Source: Aurantimonas endophytica
Lineage (GTDB): Bacteria; Pseudomonadota; Alphaproteobacteria; Rhizobiales; Rhizobiaceae
NCBI RefSeq assembly: GCF_014196845.1
Contig: NZ_JACIEM010000002.1
Location: 186,001-250,000 of the forward strand
Reading direction: 5' to 3'
DNA length: 64,000 nt
This document shows, one piece after another, positions 35,794 through 44,747 of this stretch (the stretch's first letter is position 1; the number at the start of each line of letters is the position of its first letter). The position numbers and the translations under genes are program-made. Below the pieces are notes generated by a model, which made no database searches, was not told where the DNA came from, and worked only from the letters and a program-made list of their open reading frames with translations.

Positions 35794-36873
35794 TTATTGC
35801 GCGTCGGCGCCGCGCAGCAGGGGGGCGACGTCGTCGTCGAATCCCATGCGGGCAGCGAGTGCCTCGTCGTCGATGCCCGCCTCTTCGGTTACGGCGGCGA
35901 CCCGGCCGCCCTTGGCGGATGACGGTACCGGTGCTGCGGCAACCTCGGTCGTCTCGGCCGCTGTCGGCAGGGGCGGGGTGACGGTCTTCGCCGTCGGCAC
36001 GAGGGCTGTCGCGACTGCTGCCTCTGCCGCAGGCTTGACCGATGCCACGGCCGGCGCGGCTGCAGCCGCCTCGGCGGGCTTTGCCTGAACCCTGACGGCA
36101 GGTGTCGTTGCGGCGGGCTTCCCGTCCGCGGCAGCCGGCTTCGGCTGGATCGCAGCGATCATCGTGCCGAGCAGGCCCTTTTCCTCTTCCGGCGCCGCCT
36201 CGGCCGGCGTTGCCACGCCACGCCGCTTGTTGACCTCGGCCATATGGGCTTTCACCGCCGAGCAATAGCGCGCCGCCGACTGGCTCATGCGGGTGGTGCG
36301 GTGGCCGCCTTTGTATTTCATCGACGCCTTGCAGACGTCGTGGCCGCCCTGTTCCCAGGCGCCCTTCAAATATTTCATGCCGTAGGTGAGGTTGGTGTCG
36401 GCATCGAACAGATCGCTCGGCGAGCCGGCAAAGCCCATGCTACGGGCCGTCGCGGGCTTGATCTGGCTGAGCCCGTAGACGCCGCCGGCACCCTTGGCCT
36501 TCGGATTGTAGCGGCTTTCCACGCGGACGACGGCATAGGCGAGAGCGGGTGGGATGCCGGCATTCAACGCGTGCTTTTCGATCAGCTGGTCGAGGGCGGC
36601 GCTACCGGAAATCGTGCCGGATTCGGCGGCCTTGCTGGCCTCGCGGGCGGCGATCTTGACGTCCTGTTCGGACGGTGCGGTGGCGGGAGAAGCTTCGGCG
36701 CTCTCGGTCTTCTCGGTCGCATCGGTCTCGGTGACGGCGGCGCCAAGGGCGAGCGGCGAGCCGCCCGGTCCGTCGGCGATGCAGCCGGAAAGCGCCAGCA
36801 GCGCTGCGATGCCGGCGAGCGGCAACAGACGTAGCCGTTGCGCGCCGATGGCGGCCCGATCCCCCGATCCCAT
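35794..36873 (-). CDS. Lytic transglycosylase lipoprotein (SLT domain) with long Ala/Pro-rich tail
   Basis: About 359 residues from ATG 36873 (GAGGGGAC upstream). A lipoprotein signal (LLPLAGIAALLALSGC) is followed by a polar linker and an SLT domain: AYAVVRVESRYNPKAKG with the catalytic Glu, GVYGLSQIKPATARSMGF, ADTNLTYGMKYLKGAW. From about residue 225 the chain is an Ala/Pro/Glu-rich low-complexity tail of over 120 residues. It should cleave peptidoglycan glycan strands at the outer membrane. A second lytic transglycosylase lies 4 kb away. Convergent with the DUF2233 gene and divergent from dapE. Confidence 0.85.
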   Translation of the reverse strand: MGSGDRAAIGAQRLRLLPLAGIAALLALSGCIADGPGGSPLALGAAVTETDATEKTESAEASPATAPSEQDVKIAAREASKAAESGTISGSAALDQLIEKHALNAGIPPALAYAVVRVESRYNPKAKGAGGVYGLSQIKPATARSMGFAGSPSDLFDADTNLTYGMKYLKGAWEQGGHDVCKASMKYKGGHRTTRMSQSAARYCSAVKAHMAEVNKRRGVATPAEAAPEEEKGLLGTMIAAIQPKPAAADGKPAATTPAVRVQAKPAEAAAAAPAVASVKPAAEAAVATALVPTAKTVTPPLPTAAETTEVAAAPVPSSAKGGRVAAVTEEAGIDDEALAARMGFDDDVAPLLRGADAQ

Positions 36874-37028
36874 GCAGTCCCCTCGCGGCAGTTGTCCCCG
36901 CTTCAGCGTTTCCGCCGGGAACGCGGCGGAAACGTGGCGCGCCCGCCACAAAGTCTGGGAGAACCGGGCCGTGCGGCCCTTGGCAAGCATCTGTGGCAAC
37001 CGCGCATCATCTCGGCTATCTGAGCCGC

Positions 37029-38222
37029 ATGACAGATACGACCGACCCCTCCGCCGTCCTAGCGGCGCTGATCCGCTGCCCCTCCGTGACGCCCGAGGAG
37101 GCGGGATCCCTTGCGACCCTTGCCGCCATGCTGGCGCCACTCGGCTTCGCCGTCGAGCGGCCGGTGTTCAGCGAGGCTGGCACGCCGGACGTCGAGAACC
37201 TCTTCGCTCGCAAGGGCAAGTCAGGGCCGCATCTGGTCTTTGCCGGACACACCGACGTCGTCCCGCCGGGCGACCGCGACGACTGGCACCACGACCCGTT
37301 CGCCGCGACCGTCGTCGACGGCGAGATGATCGGGCGAGGCGCGGTGGACATGAAGGGTGGCATCGCCGCGTTCGTCGCCGCCGTGGCGCGGCTCGAAGCG
37401 CGGGGCGACCTCCCGTCCGGCCAGGTATCGCTGCTGATCACCGGCGACGAGGAGGGACCGGCGGTGAACGGCACCGTCAAGCTGCTTGCCTGGGCGGGGG
37501 AACGCGGTGAGCGCTTCGACGCCTGCGTCGTCGGCGAGCCGACCAACCGTTCCGCCTTGGGCGACATGATCAAGATCGGCCGGCGTGGTTCGCTGTCGGG
37601 GGAGGTGAAGGTGACCGGCCTACAGGGCCACGTCGCCTATCCCGATCTCGCGGACAACCCGGTGCGCACGATCGTCGCAATCGCCGGGGCGCTGATGGCT
37701 GAGCCGCTCGATCAGGGGACGGACCGCTTCCCGGCGTCCAATCTCGAGATCACCTCGATCGACACGGGCAATCCCGCGGTCAACGTCATCCCCGCAAGGT
37801 CGCGCCTGTCCTTCAATGTCCGCTTCAACGATCTCTGGACTCCCGAGACCCTCGCCCAGGAACTGCGGCGCCGGATCGATGGGGCAGCGAGCGCATCGCC
37901 CCTGCGGCCGGGGCGCGCCGCTGCCTCGGTGGAGGTGGTGTGGCGCGAGCGGCCGGCCGACGCCTTCGTCACGCGGGACGACGCATTGACGCAGTCGCTG
38001 ACCGCGGCCATCGCCGAAGTGACCGGGCGCACGCCCGAATTGTCGACCTCCGGCGGCACATCCGACGCCCGCTTCATCAAAGATTGTTGTCCGGTCGTCG
38101 AATTCGGGCTTGTCGGCAAGACAATGCACATGGCCAATGAGAGGGTTGCTCTGGTCGATCTCGAAGGACTGACGCAGATCTATGAAACCTTCATCGCCCG
38201 CTGGTTTGCCGCCCGCCCCTGA
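37029..38222 (+). CDS. dapE: Succinyl-diaminopimelate desuccinylase
   Basis: About 397 residues from ATG 37029. The M20 metallopeptidase-fold enzyme releases L,L-diaminopimelate in lysine and peptidoglycan synthesis. The metal site is visible: FAGHTDVVPPGD (His74, Asp76), GAVDMKGG (Asp108) and TGDEEGPA (Glu141/Glu142), with TSGGTSDARF near the end. Length and motifs are canonical. Its last 41 bases overlap the next gene, so the two are likely co-expressed. Confidence 0.95.
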   Translation: MTDTTDPSAVLAALIRCPSVTPEEAGSLATLAAMLAPLGFAVERPVFSEAGTPDVENLFARKGKSGPHLVFAGHTDVVPPGDRDDWHHDPFAATVVDGEMIGRGAVDMKGGIAAFVAAVARLEARGDLPSGQVSLLITGDEEGPAVNGTVKLLAWAGERGERFDACVVGEPTNRSALGDMIKIGRRGSLSGEVKVTGLQGHVAYPDLADNPVRTIVAIAGALMAEPLDQGTDRFPASNLEITSIDTGNPAVNVIPARSRLSFNVRFNDLWTPETLAQELRRRIDGAASASPLRPGRAAASVEVVWRERPADAFVTRDDALTQSLTAAIAEVTGRTPELSTSGGTSDARFIKDCCPVVEFGLVGKTMHMANERVALVDLEGLTQIYETFIARWFAARP

Positions 38223-38817
38223 CCTGGTGCCGAGTTTCGACGACGTGCTGCGCTATTTCTCGGGCGCATTGCTGCTGATGAGCGGCAAGAGCGAGGGCCT
38301 GCGGCGCCTCGATCTGTCGGCCGACGGGTTCTGGCAATCCTTCTCTGCCATCGTCGTGGCCCTACCGCCGATCGCGCTCTCCTGGATCGAATACGAGGCG
38401 GTGGAGCGCGACGGGCCGGTGGCCGAGACCGGGGCCGTGACCATCTACGCCGCCCACGCGCTCGCCGACGTCACCGGCTGGCTGCTGCCGATCATCGTCC
38501 TGATGCTGGCGGCCAAGCATGTCGGCTATTCCAAGAAGATCGTGCCGGTGGTCGTGGCCACCAACTGGGGCGGGGCGCTGCTCGCCTGGGCCTTCGCACC
38601 CTACTGGATGCTCCTGCTGCTGCTCGGGACCAGCGAGGCGACGGCGCTGCTCGGCGTTCTCGTCAGTCTCGCCTCGATCGGGCTGACGGTGCGGCTGATC
38701 TATGTCGCCACCGGCAAGGACATCGGCGGCGCATCCGCAGTGACGGCGCTGATGGTCGTCTGCTCGCTGGTCAGCTACGGCGCGGTCATGGACCTCACGG
38801 GCGTGCCGCTGGTCTGA
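38182..38817 (+). CDS. Small integral membrane protein of unknown function downstream of dapE
   Basis: 211 residues. The start at 38182 lies inside dapE in another frame, a sizeable 41-base overlap. A soluble N-terminus (PSFDDVLRYFSGALLLMSG) is followed by about five hydrophobic segments (IVVALPPIALSWI, WLLPIIVLMLAA, VVVATNWGGALLAWAF, LLLLLGTSEATALLGVLV, VTALMVVCSLVSYGA). Proteins of this kind sit next to dapE in other rhizobia as unnamed membrane proteins. No catalytic motif was seen. The position suggests co-transcription with dapE; function unknown. Confidence 0.75.
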   Translation: MKPSSPAGLPPAPDLVPSFDDVLRYFSGALLLMSGKSEGLRRLDLSADGFWQSFSAIVVALPPIALSWIEYEAVERDGPVAETGAVTIYAAHALADVTGWLLPIIVLMLAAKHVGYSKKIVPVVVATNWGGALLAWAFAPYWMLLLLLGTSEATALLGVLVSLASIGLTVRLIYVATGKDIGGASAVTALMVVCSLVSYGAVMDLTGVPLV

Positions 38818-38824
38818 CCAGCGG

Positions 38825-39601
38825 TCAGGCTGGGTCGAGCACCGCCTTGAGGAATTCGCGTGTCCGCTCCTCCTTCGGCTCGCCGAAGATCGTCGCCGGC
38901 GTGCCTTCCTCGCAGATCGTGCCGCCGTCGAAGAACAGGATCCGGTCGGAGATCTCACGGGCGAAACGCATCTCGTGGGTCACCAGCAGCATGGTCAGGT
39001 CGTGCTCCTCGGCGAGATGGCGGATGACGTTGAGGACGTCCCCGACGAGCTCGGGATCGAGCGCCGAGGTCGGCTCGTCGAACAGCATCACCTTCGGCCG
39101 CATCGCCAAAGCCCGGGCAATGCCGACGCGCTGCTGTTGGCCGCCGGAGAGCTGGCCGGGAAACTTGTCCGCCTGATCGACCAGCCCGACCATGTCGAGC
39201 AGTTCCTCGGCGCGGTCGTTGGCCTCGGCCTTCGGCAGGCCGAGCACGGTGCGCGGCGCCTCGGTGAGATTGCGCCGCACCGTCATGTGCGGGAACAGGT
39301 TGAAGTTCTGGAACACCATGCCGAGCTTTTCGCGCATGTGGCGCAGATGCGCTTCCCCGGCCGGCTTCAGCTCGCCGCCGCTCTCCTCGTGCCACAGCGG
39401 CTCGCCTTCGACCCGGACGATGCCGTCGTCGATAGTCTCCAGCGTCATCAGGATGCGCAGCACCGTCGACTTGCCGGAGCCGGACGGGCCGATGATCGTC
39501 ACCTTCTCGCCCGGTTGGACGCTGAAGTTCAGTTGGTCGAGGACGGTGACCGGCCCGAAGCGCTTGACGACATTCTGAAATTCTATGATCGGCTGGGTCA
39601 T
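38825..39601 (-). CDS. ehuA: Amino-acid/ectoine ABC transporter ATP-binding protein (EhuA-like)
   Basis: About 258 residues from ATG 39601, overlapping the permease stop (ATGA). This is a standard polar amino-acid ABC ATPase: Walker [10 protein letters not shown] (residues ~38-46), signature LSGGQQQRV, Walker [13 protein letters not shown], then [14 protein letters not shown]. It is the last gene of a leftward binding protein-permease-permease-ATPase operon. The assignment to the ectoine/hydroxyectoine system EhuABCD rests mainly on the binding protein and permeases and is less certain than the ABC identity. Confidence 0.85.
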   Translation of the reverse strand: MTQPIIEFQNVVKRFGPVTVLDQLNFSVQPGEKVTIIGPSGSGKSTVLRILMTLETIDDGIVRVEGEPLWHEESGGELKPAGEAHLRHMREKLGMVFQNFNLFPHMTVRRNLTEAPRTVLGLPKAEANDRAEELLDMVGLVDQADKFPGQLSGGQQQRVGIARALAMRPKVMLFDEPTSALDPELVGDVLNVIRHLAEEHDLTMLLVTHEMRFAREISDRILFFDGGTICEEGTPATIFGEPKEERTREFLKAVLDPA

Positions 39602-40290
39602 CGGAGCGGCAGCCCCCTCTTCGGCAGGTTCATGTCGAGCGCCCTGACGCCGGCGGCAGCGACGAGCGTCAGGATGAGGTAAAGACCGCCGACCATGGAC
39701 AGCGGGATCAAATAGTTGAACGTCCGGTCGCCGATGATCTTGGCGACGTTGAGCATCTCGAGCACGGTGACGACGGACAGGATCGGCACGTCTTTCATCA
39801 TCGAGACGAGATAGTTGCCGAGGGCCGGAATGATTCGCGGGATCGCCTGCGGCAGCACGATGCGGGTGAAGCTCCGGCCGGCGGCCATGTTCAGCGCCCG
39901 GCTGGCCTCGTGCTGGCCGCGATCGACCGCCTCGAGCCCGCCGCGATACACCTCCGAGATGTAGGCGCTGTATTGCAGGCCCAGCGCCAGCGCCCCGGTC
40001 ATGAAGGCCGGCAGCACGATCCCGAATTCCGGCAGGACGTAATAGAGGAAGAACAGCTGCACCAGCAGCGGCGTGTCCCGCAGGAACTCCGCGATCGCCT
40101 TGGCCGGCCAGGAGATCAGCCGCGTCGGGGCCGCCTTGAGCACCGCGAGGACGAGCCCGAGGACCAGTGCGATGACGAAGCCGAGCGCCGTCGCCTGCAG
40201 GGTGACGACCATGCCCCAGAGCAGGATCGGCAGGATCGAGACAGCAAAGGCGAGACTGCTGGAAGTGTCCCATTCGTATCCGAACAGCAT
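39598..40290 (-). CDS. ehuD: Amino-acid/ectoine ABC transporter permease (EhuD-like)
   Basis: 230 residues with about five membrane segments and the HisM/GlnP permease fold ([61 protein letters not shown] with the EAA loop). The sequence closely recalls rhizobial EhuD ([39 protein letters not shown]). It starts 3 bases after the EhuC-like gene ends. It forms half of the membrane channel. Confidence 0.83.
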   Translation of the reverse strand: MLFGYEWDTSSSLAFAVSILPILLWGMVVTLQATALGFVIALVLGLVLAVLKAAPTRLISWPAKAIAEFLRDTPLLVQLFFLYYVLPEFGIVLPAFMTGALALGLQYSAYISEVYRGGLEAVDRGQHEASRALNMAAGRSFTRIVLPQAIPRIIPALGNYLVSMMKDVPILSVVTVLEMLNVAKIIGDRTFNYLIPLSMVGGLYLILTLVAAAGVRALDMNLPKRGLPLR

Positions 40291-40293
40291 GGC

Positions 40294-40965
40294 TTACGCT
40301 CCCGTCCGGCGCCAGCGCCCGACCGAGCGCTCGAGCAGCTTCATGAACCCGGCGAGAACCAGCGCCATGCCGAAATACATCAGCAGCACCAGCGAATAGA
40401 CGGTGACGCTGTCCTGGGTGAAATTGCGGATCTGTTCGGCCCGAAAGGCGAGGTCCGCGAGGCTGATCAGCGACACCAGCGCGGTATCCTTGAGGTTCTG
40501 GATGGCGAGATTGCCGAAGGTCGGCATCATCTCCGGAATCGCTTGCGGCAGGGCGATGCGCCACATCGCCTGGCGATCGGTGAAGTTGAGGGCCTTGGCG
40601 GCCTCGAACTGGTCGCCGTGCACCGCCTGCAGCGCGCCCCGGACGACTTCCGCCCCGTAGGCGCCGATATTCAGCGCCAGCGCCAGGATGCCGACGGTCA
40701 CCGGATTGAAGCGCAGGTCTATGCCGGCCGCTTCGCCCGCCAGCGGCAGCGCGAAATACAGCCAGAACAGCTGCACCAGCAGCGAGGTGCCGCGGAAGAT
40801 CTCGATATAGGAGACCGACAGCCAGCGGATGGCCGTGACGCGGGACAGCCGTCCGATCCCGAAGATGAAGGCGAGTGCCGCGCCGAGCAGCATCGAGGCG
40901 ACCGCGATCTGCGCGGTGACGAGGGCGCCCTCAGAGAGCGGCCCGAGATAGGCTAACCATTCCAT
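40294..40965 (-). CDS. ehuC: Amino-acid/ectoine ABC transporter permease (EhuC-like)
   Basis: 223 residues with the same permease fold: [60 protein letters not shown] (EAA loop), [20 protein letters not shown]. The closest remembered match is EhuC of Sinorhizobium. It partners the EhuD-like permease. A 102-base gap separates it from the binding-protein gene upstream. Confidence 0.83.
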   Translation of the reverse strand: MEWLAYLGPLSEGALVTAQIAVASMLLGAALAFIFGIGRLSRVTAIRWLSVSYIEIFRGTSLLVQLFWLYFALPLAGEAAGIDLRFNPVTVGILALALNIGAYGAEVVRGALQAVHGDQFEAAKALNFTDRQAMWRIALPQAIPEMMPTFGNLAIQNLKDTALVSLISLADLAFRAEQIRNFTQDSVTVYSLVLLMYFGMALVLAGFMKLLERSVGRWRRTGA

Positions 40966-41067
40966 GCGTCAGTGTTCCAACCGGCCGGTGGCCGATCCTG
41001 ACGGACGACCGAAATGCGCCGGCGAGCTTCCGCCCGCCAGCGCCCCAATTCTGTCTGTGCCCAACGA

Positions 41068-41931
41068 TCAGCTGGAGGAGTCGCAGAGCTCCTGCGTCGT
41101 GCGCTGTCCCGACCCCTCGATGTCGGCCTCGGAGAAGCCGTAGCCCGAGAGGATTTCGCGCCACTCGTCGGTCTCCTTGAACTTCGTGAGCTCCTCGTTG
41201 AAGGCGTCGCGCAATTCGGTGGAGTCGCTGGCGAAGGCGAATGCGCCCCAGCTGCGGACTTCCGCTCCGTCGATCACCGGATCCTCGAACGAGCCGGCGC
41301 TCTCCACGCCGTCATCCTTGGCGGCCAGCTCGCTGACCGTCAGGCTGGTGGCGGCATACGCATCGGCGCGGCCGGTCGAGACGGTGGAGATCGCGTCGGC
41401 GTTGCTGGCGATCGTCACCATGCGGTCTTCGGGGACGCCGAGCTTCTGCAGCATCTCCAGCTGGTCGGCGCCGGCCATGATCGCCACCTTGCCGTCATTG
41501 TCGGCGAAGGCGTCGTAGCCGTGCAGATCCTTGGGATTGCCCGCGGCGACGAGCAGACCCTCGCCATAGGAGCTGTTGGGCTCGGAATAGATCACGCTCT
41601 GGCAGCGATCCGGCAGGACGGCCATCTCGGCGGCGGCGACGTCGAAGCGATCGGCGCGCAGGCCGGGGATCAGCGAGGAAAAGTTCGTGCTCGTCCACTC
41701 GATGTCGTCGATGCCCATCTGCTCGAAGACATGCCGCGCGACGTCTGGCCCGGCACCCTTCGCTTCGCCGCTCATGTCCATGTAGCCGTAGGGAATCTCG
41801 TTCGCGACCGCGACCCGGACCGTGCCGCTTTCCTTGATTTCGGCCAGCGTCGCTGCCGATGCGGCGCCGGCGGAAAGAATAGCAGCTGAAACAGCAGTTG
41901 ACAGAAACGAATTGCGAAGAATATTTGTCAT
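41068..41931 (-). CDS. ehuB: Periplasmic substrate-binding protein (EhuB-like, probable ectoine/amino acid)
   Basis: About 287 residues from ATG 41931 (GGAG 5 bases upstream); the open frame extends 71 codons upstream without protein-like sequence. A signal peptide ending ASA is followed by a family 3 binding domain: VRVAVANEIPYGYMD, SSLIPGLRADRFDVAAAEM, DRCQSVIYSEPN, and DPVIDGAEVRSWGAFAFASD. The last two segments match the EhuB pattern, which suggests ectoine or hydroxyectoine as ligand. That would serve osmoprotection or carbon supply, but other amino-acid derivatives are possible. First gene of the operon. Confidence 0.78.
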   Translation of the reverse strand: MTNILRNSFLSTAVSAAILSAGAASAATLAEIKESGTVRVAVANEIPYGYMDMSGEAKGAGPDVARHVFEQMGIDDIEWTSTNFSSLIPGLRADRFDVAAAEMAVLPDRCQSVIYSEPNSSYGEGLLVAAGNPKDLHGYDAFADNDGKVAIMAGADQLEMLQKLGVPEDRMVTIASNADAISTVSTGRADAYAATSLTVSELAAKDDGVESAGSFEDPVIDGAEVRSWGAFAFASDSTELRDAFNEELTKFKETDEWREILSGYGFSEADIEGSGQRTTQELCDSSS

Positions 41932-42206
41932 GATGACTCCATCTTGGACAGTCGTCCCGGCCGGAAAACCTGCAGACCTGATCGACAGGTGCATCGGGGA
42001 ACGGTTGGTTAGCACAGAATATATAGCCCGAGCAGCCATCGCGGGGCCGGTCATTCTGGCTTCGATTGAGAGCGTCAGGATATCTGCTTTGAGATGTTTT
42101 TCAACCGCCGGATGGCAGAAAGGCGGCAGCACGGCGGCAAACAAGCGCCTCGGGCGGGGCTATCCCCTTGGGGCGAAAGGCGCGGAGACACTTCGCCGGA
42201 ATATTT

Positions 42207-43019
42207 TCAGCGCGTGCCGGTAGGGGCCGTCTCGTCGCGTGCCGGCGTATAGGCCGGCAGAGTCCGCTTCGGCGCCGTGCCGTAGGTGATCTGCGTCAGA
42301 TACAGCCCGTCCGGCGGTGCCACGGGGCCGCAGCGCGTGCGGTCGCGCGCCTCGAGCGCAGAGACCAGGTCTGCCTCGCTCCAGCGGCCTTCCCCGACCA
42401 GCTTCAGCGTGCCGGCGAAGGAGCGGATCTGGTTGTGCAGGAAGGACTGCGCCCTGGCATGGATGTGGATCTCGTCGCCCGGGCCGCGGACAACGTCCAG
42501 CTGCTCCAGCGTACGGATCGGGTTCTTCGCCTGGCAATGCGCCGAGCGGAACGTGTCGAAATCATGCGTGCCGACAAGGCGCTGCGCTGCCTGGTGCATC
42601 GCCTCGACGTCGAGCGACCGCGACACCCACCAGACCCGTCCGGCCAGCAGCGCCGGCGGAGCGCGGCGGTTGAAGATGCGGTAGAGATAATGCCGCTGGC
42701 GGGCGGAGAAGCGGGCGTCGAAATCGTCAGCGACGCGCTCGACCGCCAGGATCGACACCGGCGCGTCCCGCAGATGCGCGTTCAGCGCGTCGCGCACCAC
42801 GTCCGTTTCCCAGTCGCGCGCAAGATCGAGATGCGCCACCTGGCCGGTCGCATGAACCCCGGCGTCGGTGCGGCCCGCGCCGAAAAGCGTCGCCGCCTCG
42901 CCGCTGAACCCGGCCATCGCCCGCTCGATCTCCTCCTGCACCGACAGATCCGCCTTCTGGCGCTGCCAGCCGCAATAATGCGTGCCGTCATATTCGATGG
43001 TGAGCTTGTATCGGGGCAT
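42207..43019 (-). CDS. truA: tRNA pseudouridine(38-40) synthase
   Basis: 270 residues; modifies U38-U40 of tRNA anticodon stems. The catalytic aspartate is in [11 protein letters not shown] (Asp52), and other family motifs include [12 protein letters not shown] at the start and [17 protein letters not shown]. Third gene of the leftward def-fmt-truA run that is typical of rhizobia; a 96-base gap separates it from fmt. Downstream, 275 bases up to the ehuB start hold no recognised gene. Confidence 0.95.
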   Translation of the reverse strand: MPRYKLTIEYDGTHYCGWQRQKADLSVQEEIERAMAGFSGEAATLFGAGRTDAGVHATGQVAHLDLARDWETDVVRDALNAHLRDAPVSILAVERVADDFDARFSARQRHYLYRIFNRRAPPALLAGRVWWVSRSLDVEAMHQAAQRLVGTHDFDTFRSAHCQAKNPIRTLEQLDVVRGPGDEIHIHARAQSFLHNQIRSFAGTLKLVGEGRWSEADLVSALEARDRTRCGPVAPPDGLYLTQITYGTAPKRTLPAYTPARDETAPTGTR

Positions 43020-43115
43020 CGGTGGGAGGCGCCCTTGCTGGCAAATTCGTTCGGCTCGGTTTCGAGCCCCTTACACGGATGCGGCGGTGACCGGAACCGC
43101 GTGGCCGTCTCGGCC

Positions 43116-44084
43116 CTACGGCGTGCCGGCCGCCACGAGCCCGGTTCCGGCCGCGACGGCAGTGCCGCGAAGCCATTCTTCCGCCGGCATCGGCCGGCCC
43201 CCCGCTCGCTGCAGCTCCAGAAGCCGAATTGCGCCCGTGCCGCAGGCAACGAGCAGCCGGTCGTCGAGCGTCGTGCCGGCGTCGCCTGAACCTGCCTCTG
43301 CCCGGGCGCGAAGGATCTTCACCCGCTCGGTGGGGCCGCCGAGCGTCATCTCGACAAACGCGCCCGGCGCCGGGGCAAACGCGTTGATCTTCCGCGCGAT
43401 GCTTTCCGCTTCGCCGCCGAAGTCAATCGCCGCCTCGGCCTTGGTCAGCTTGCGGGCATAGACGGGCTCGCGGCCGGTGCGCGCGGCGAGGGTGTCCTGA
43501 TCCTCGAAGGTGAGCGTGCCGGCCTCGAGCTTCGCCAGCGCCTCGACCATCAGCCGCGCGCAGATATCTGCCAAACGGTCGTGCAGCTCGCCCGCCGTCT
43601 CGGTCTCGCCGATCGGCGTCTCGGCGGTCAGGGCGACGGGGCCGGTGTCTAGACCGGCTTCCATCCGCATCACCATCATGCCGGTGACGGCATCGCCGGC
43701 CTCGATCGCCCGCTGGATCGGCGCTGCGCCGCGCCAGCGCGGCAAGAGCGAGCCGTGGCCGTTGAGGCAGCCGAAGCGCGGCGCATCGAGGATCGCCTGC
43801 GGCAGGAGCAGGCCGTAGGCGACCACCACCCCGACATCGAGACCAAGCGCCTCAAAGGATTCCACGTCGGCCGGGTCGCGGAAATTGATCGGGCTGCGCA
43901 CGGCGAGGCCGAGTTGCTCGGCCGCCACCTGCACGGGCGATGGGGTCAGCGTCAGGCCGCGCCGGCCAGCCTGGCGGGGCGGCTGGGTGTAGACCGCGGC
44001 GACGTCGTGGCCTCCCGCGACGATCGCCTGCAGTGTCGGGACGGCGAAAGCCGGGGTCCCCATGAAGCCGACGCGCAGGCTCAT
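43116..44084 (-). CDS. fmt: Methionyl-tRNA formyltransferase
   Basis: 322 residues; formylates initiator methionyl-tRNA. Features: LRVGFMGTPAFAVPTL at the start, the folate/catalytic region CLNGHGSLLPRWRGAAPIQRAI (with the Asn and His of the active site), and TGMMVMRMEAGLDTGPV. The C-terminal OB-like domain is complete. The gene starts 2 bases after def ends, the classic def-fmt pair of translation initiation. Confidence 0.96.
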   Translation of the reverse strand: MSLRVGFMGTPAFAVPTLQAIVAGGHDVAAVYTQPPRQAGRRGLTLTPSPVQVAAEQLGLAVRSPINFRDPADVESFEALGLDVGVVVAYGLLLPQAILDAPRFGCLNGHGSLLPRWRGAAPIQRAIEAGDAVTGMMVMRMEAGLDTGPVALTAETPIGETETAGELHDRLADICARLMVEALAKLEAGTLTFEDQDTLAARTGREPVYARKLTKAEAAIDFGGEAESIARKINAFAPAPGAFVEMTLGGPTERVKILRARAEAGSGDAGTTLDDRLLVACGTGAIRLLELQRAGGRPMPAEEWLRGTAVAAGTGLVAAGTP

Positions 44085-44086
44085 CC

Positions 44087-44605
44087 TCAGGCCGTGGTCT
44101 TGCGGGCCGCCGCCTTGGTGAACTTCTTCACCACCATGTCGCGCTTCAGCTTGGAGATGTGGTCGATGAACAGGACGCCGTTGAGATGGTCGATTTCGTG
44201 CTGCAGGCAGGTGGCGAGGATGCCGTCCGCCTTCTCCTCGTGCAGCTTGCCGTCGAGCCCGAGATAGCGGACGGTCACGCCGGCCGGCCGCTCGACCTCG
44301 GCATAATAATCGGGGATCGACAGGCAGCCTTCCTCGTAGACGTTCATCTCGTCCGATTGGGCAAGAATCTCCGGGTTGAGGTAGACGCGCGGCGCCTTCT
44401 CTTCGTCCTCCTTGGCGACGTCGATGACGAGCAGCCGCAGCGGCTCGCCCACCTGGATGGCCGCGAGGCCGATACCGGGCGCGTCGTACATCGTCGCGAG
44501 CATGTCGTCAGCGAGGCTGTTGACCGCGGCATCGACGCGCTCCACGGGCTTGGACGCCTGGCGAAGGATCGGATCGGGGAGAATGATGAGGGGTCGGATC
44601 GTCAT
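44087..44605 (-). CDS. def: Peptide deformylase
   Basis: 172 residues; removes the formyl group from nascent proteins. The three conserved motifs are intact: GIGLAAIQ (residues ~45-51), EGCLS with metal-ligand Cys94, and HEIDH with His136, Glu137 and His140. Co-transcribed with fmt (2-base gap). Divergent from rmuC across a 142-base region. Confidence 0.96.
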   Translation of the reverse strand: MTIRPLIILPDPILRQASKPVERVDAAVNSLADDMLATMYDAPGIGLAAIQVGEPLRLLVIDVAKEDEEKAPRVYLNPEILAQSDEMNVYEEGCLSIPDYYAEVERPAGVTVRYLGLDGKLHEEKADGILATCLQHEIDHLNGVLFIDHISKLKRDMVVKKFTKAAARKTTA

Positions 44606-44698
44606 GGCGCTCAGGTAATCGCTGGCGTCAGGCCGGTCAATCGTACTTGCAGTCCGGGAGCTGCCGCGCTGGCTAGTTACGAATGGTCATGCGACGAT

Positions 44699-44713
44699 GT
44701 TCCTGTTTTGATC
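44699..44713 (+). promoter_or_regulatory. Possible LexA-type box before rmuC (one mismatch)
   Basis: GTTC-N7-GATC at 44699-44713 differs by one base from the alphaproteobacterial LexA box GTTC-N7-GTTC, and lies 35 bases upstream of the rmuC start. A separate perfect inverted repeat GATTCG-TTTA-CGAATC (44715-44730) adjoins it. Weak evidence on its own. Confidence 0.3.
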
Positions 44714-44747
44714 CGATTCGTTTACGAATCGCCGCTAGGGTCGCGAC

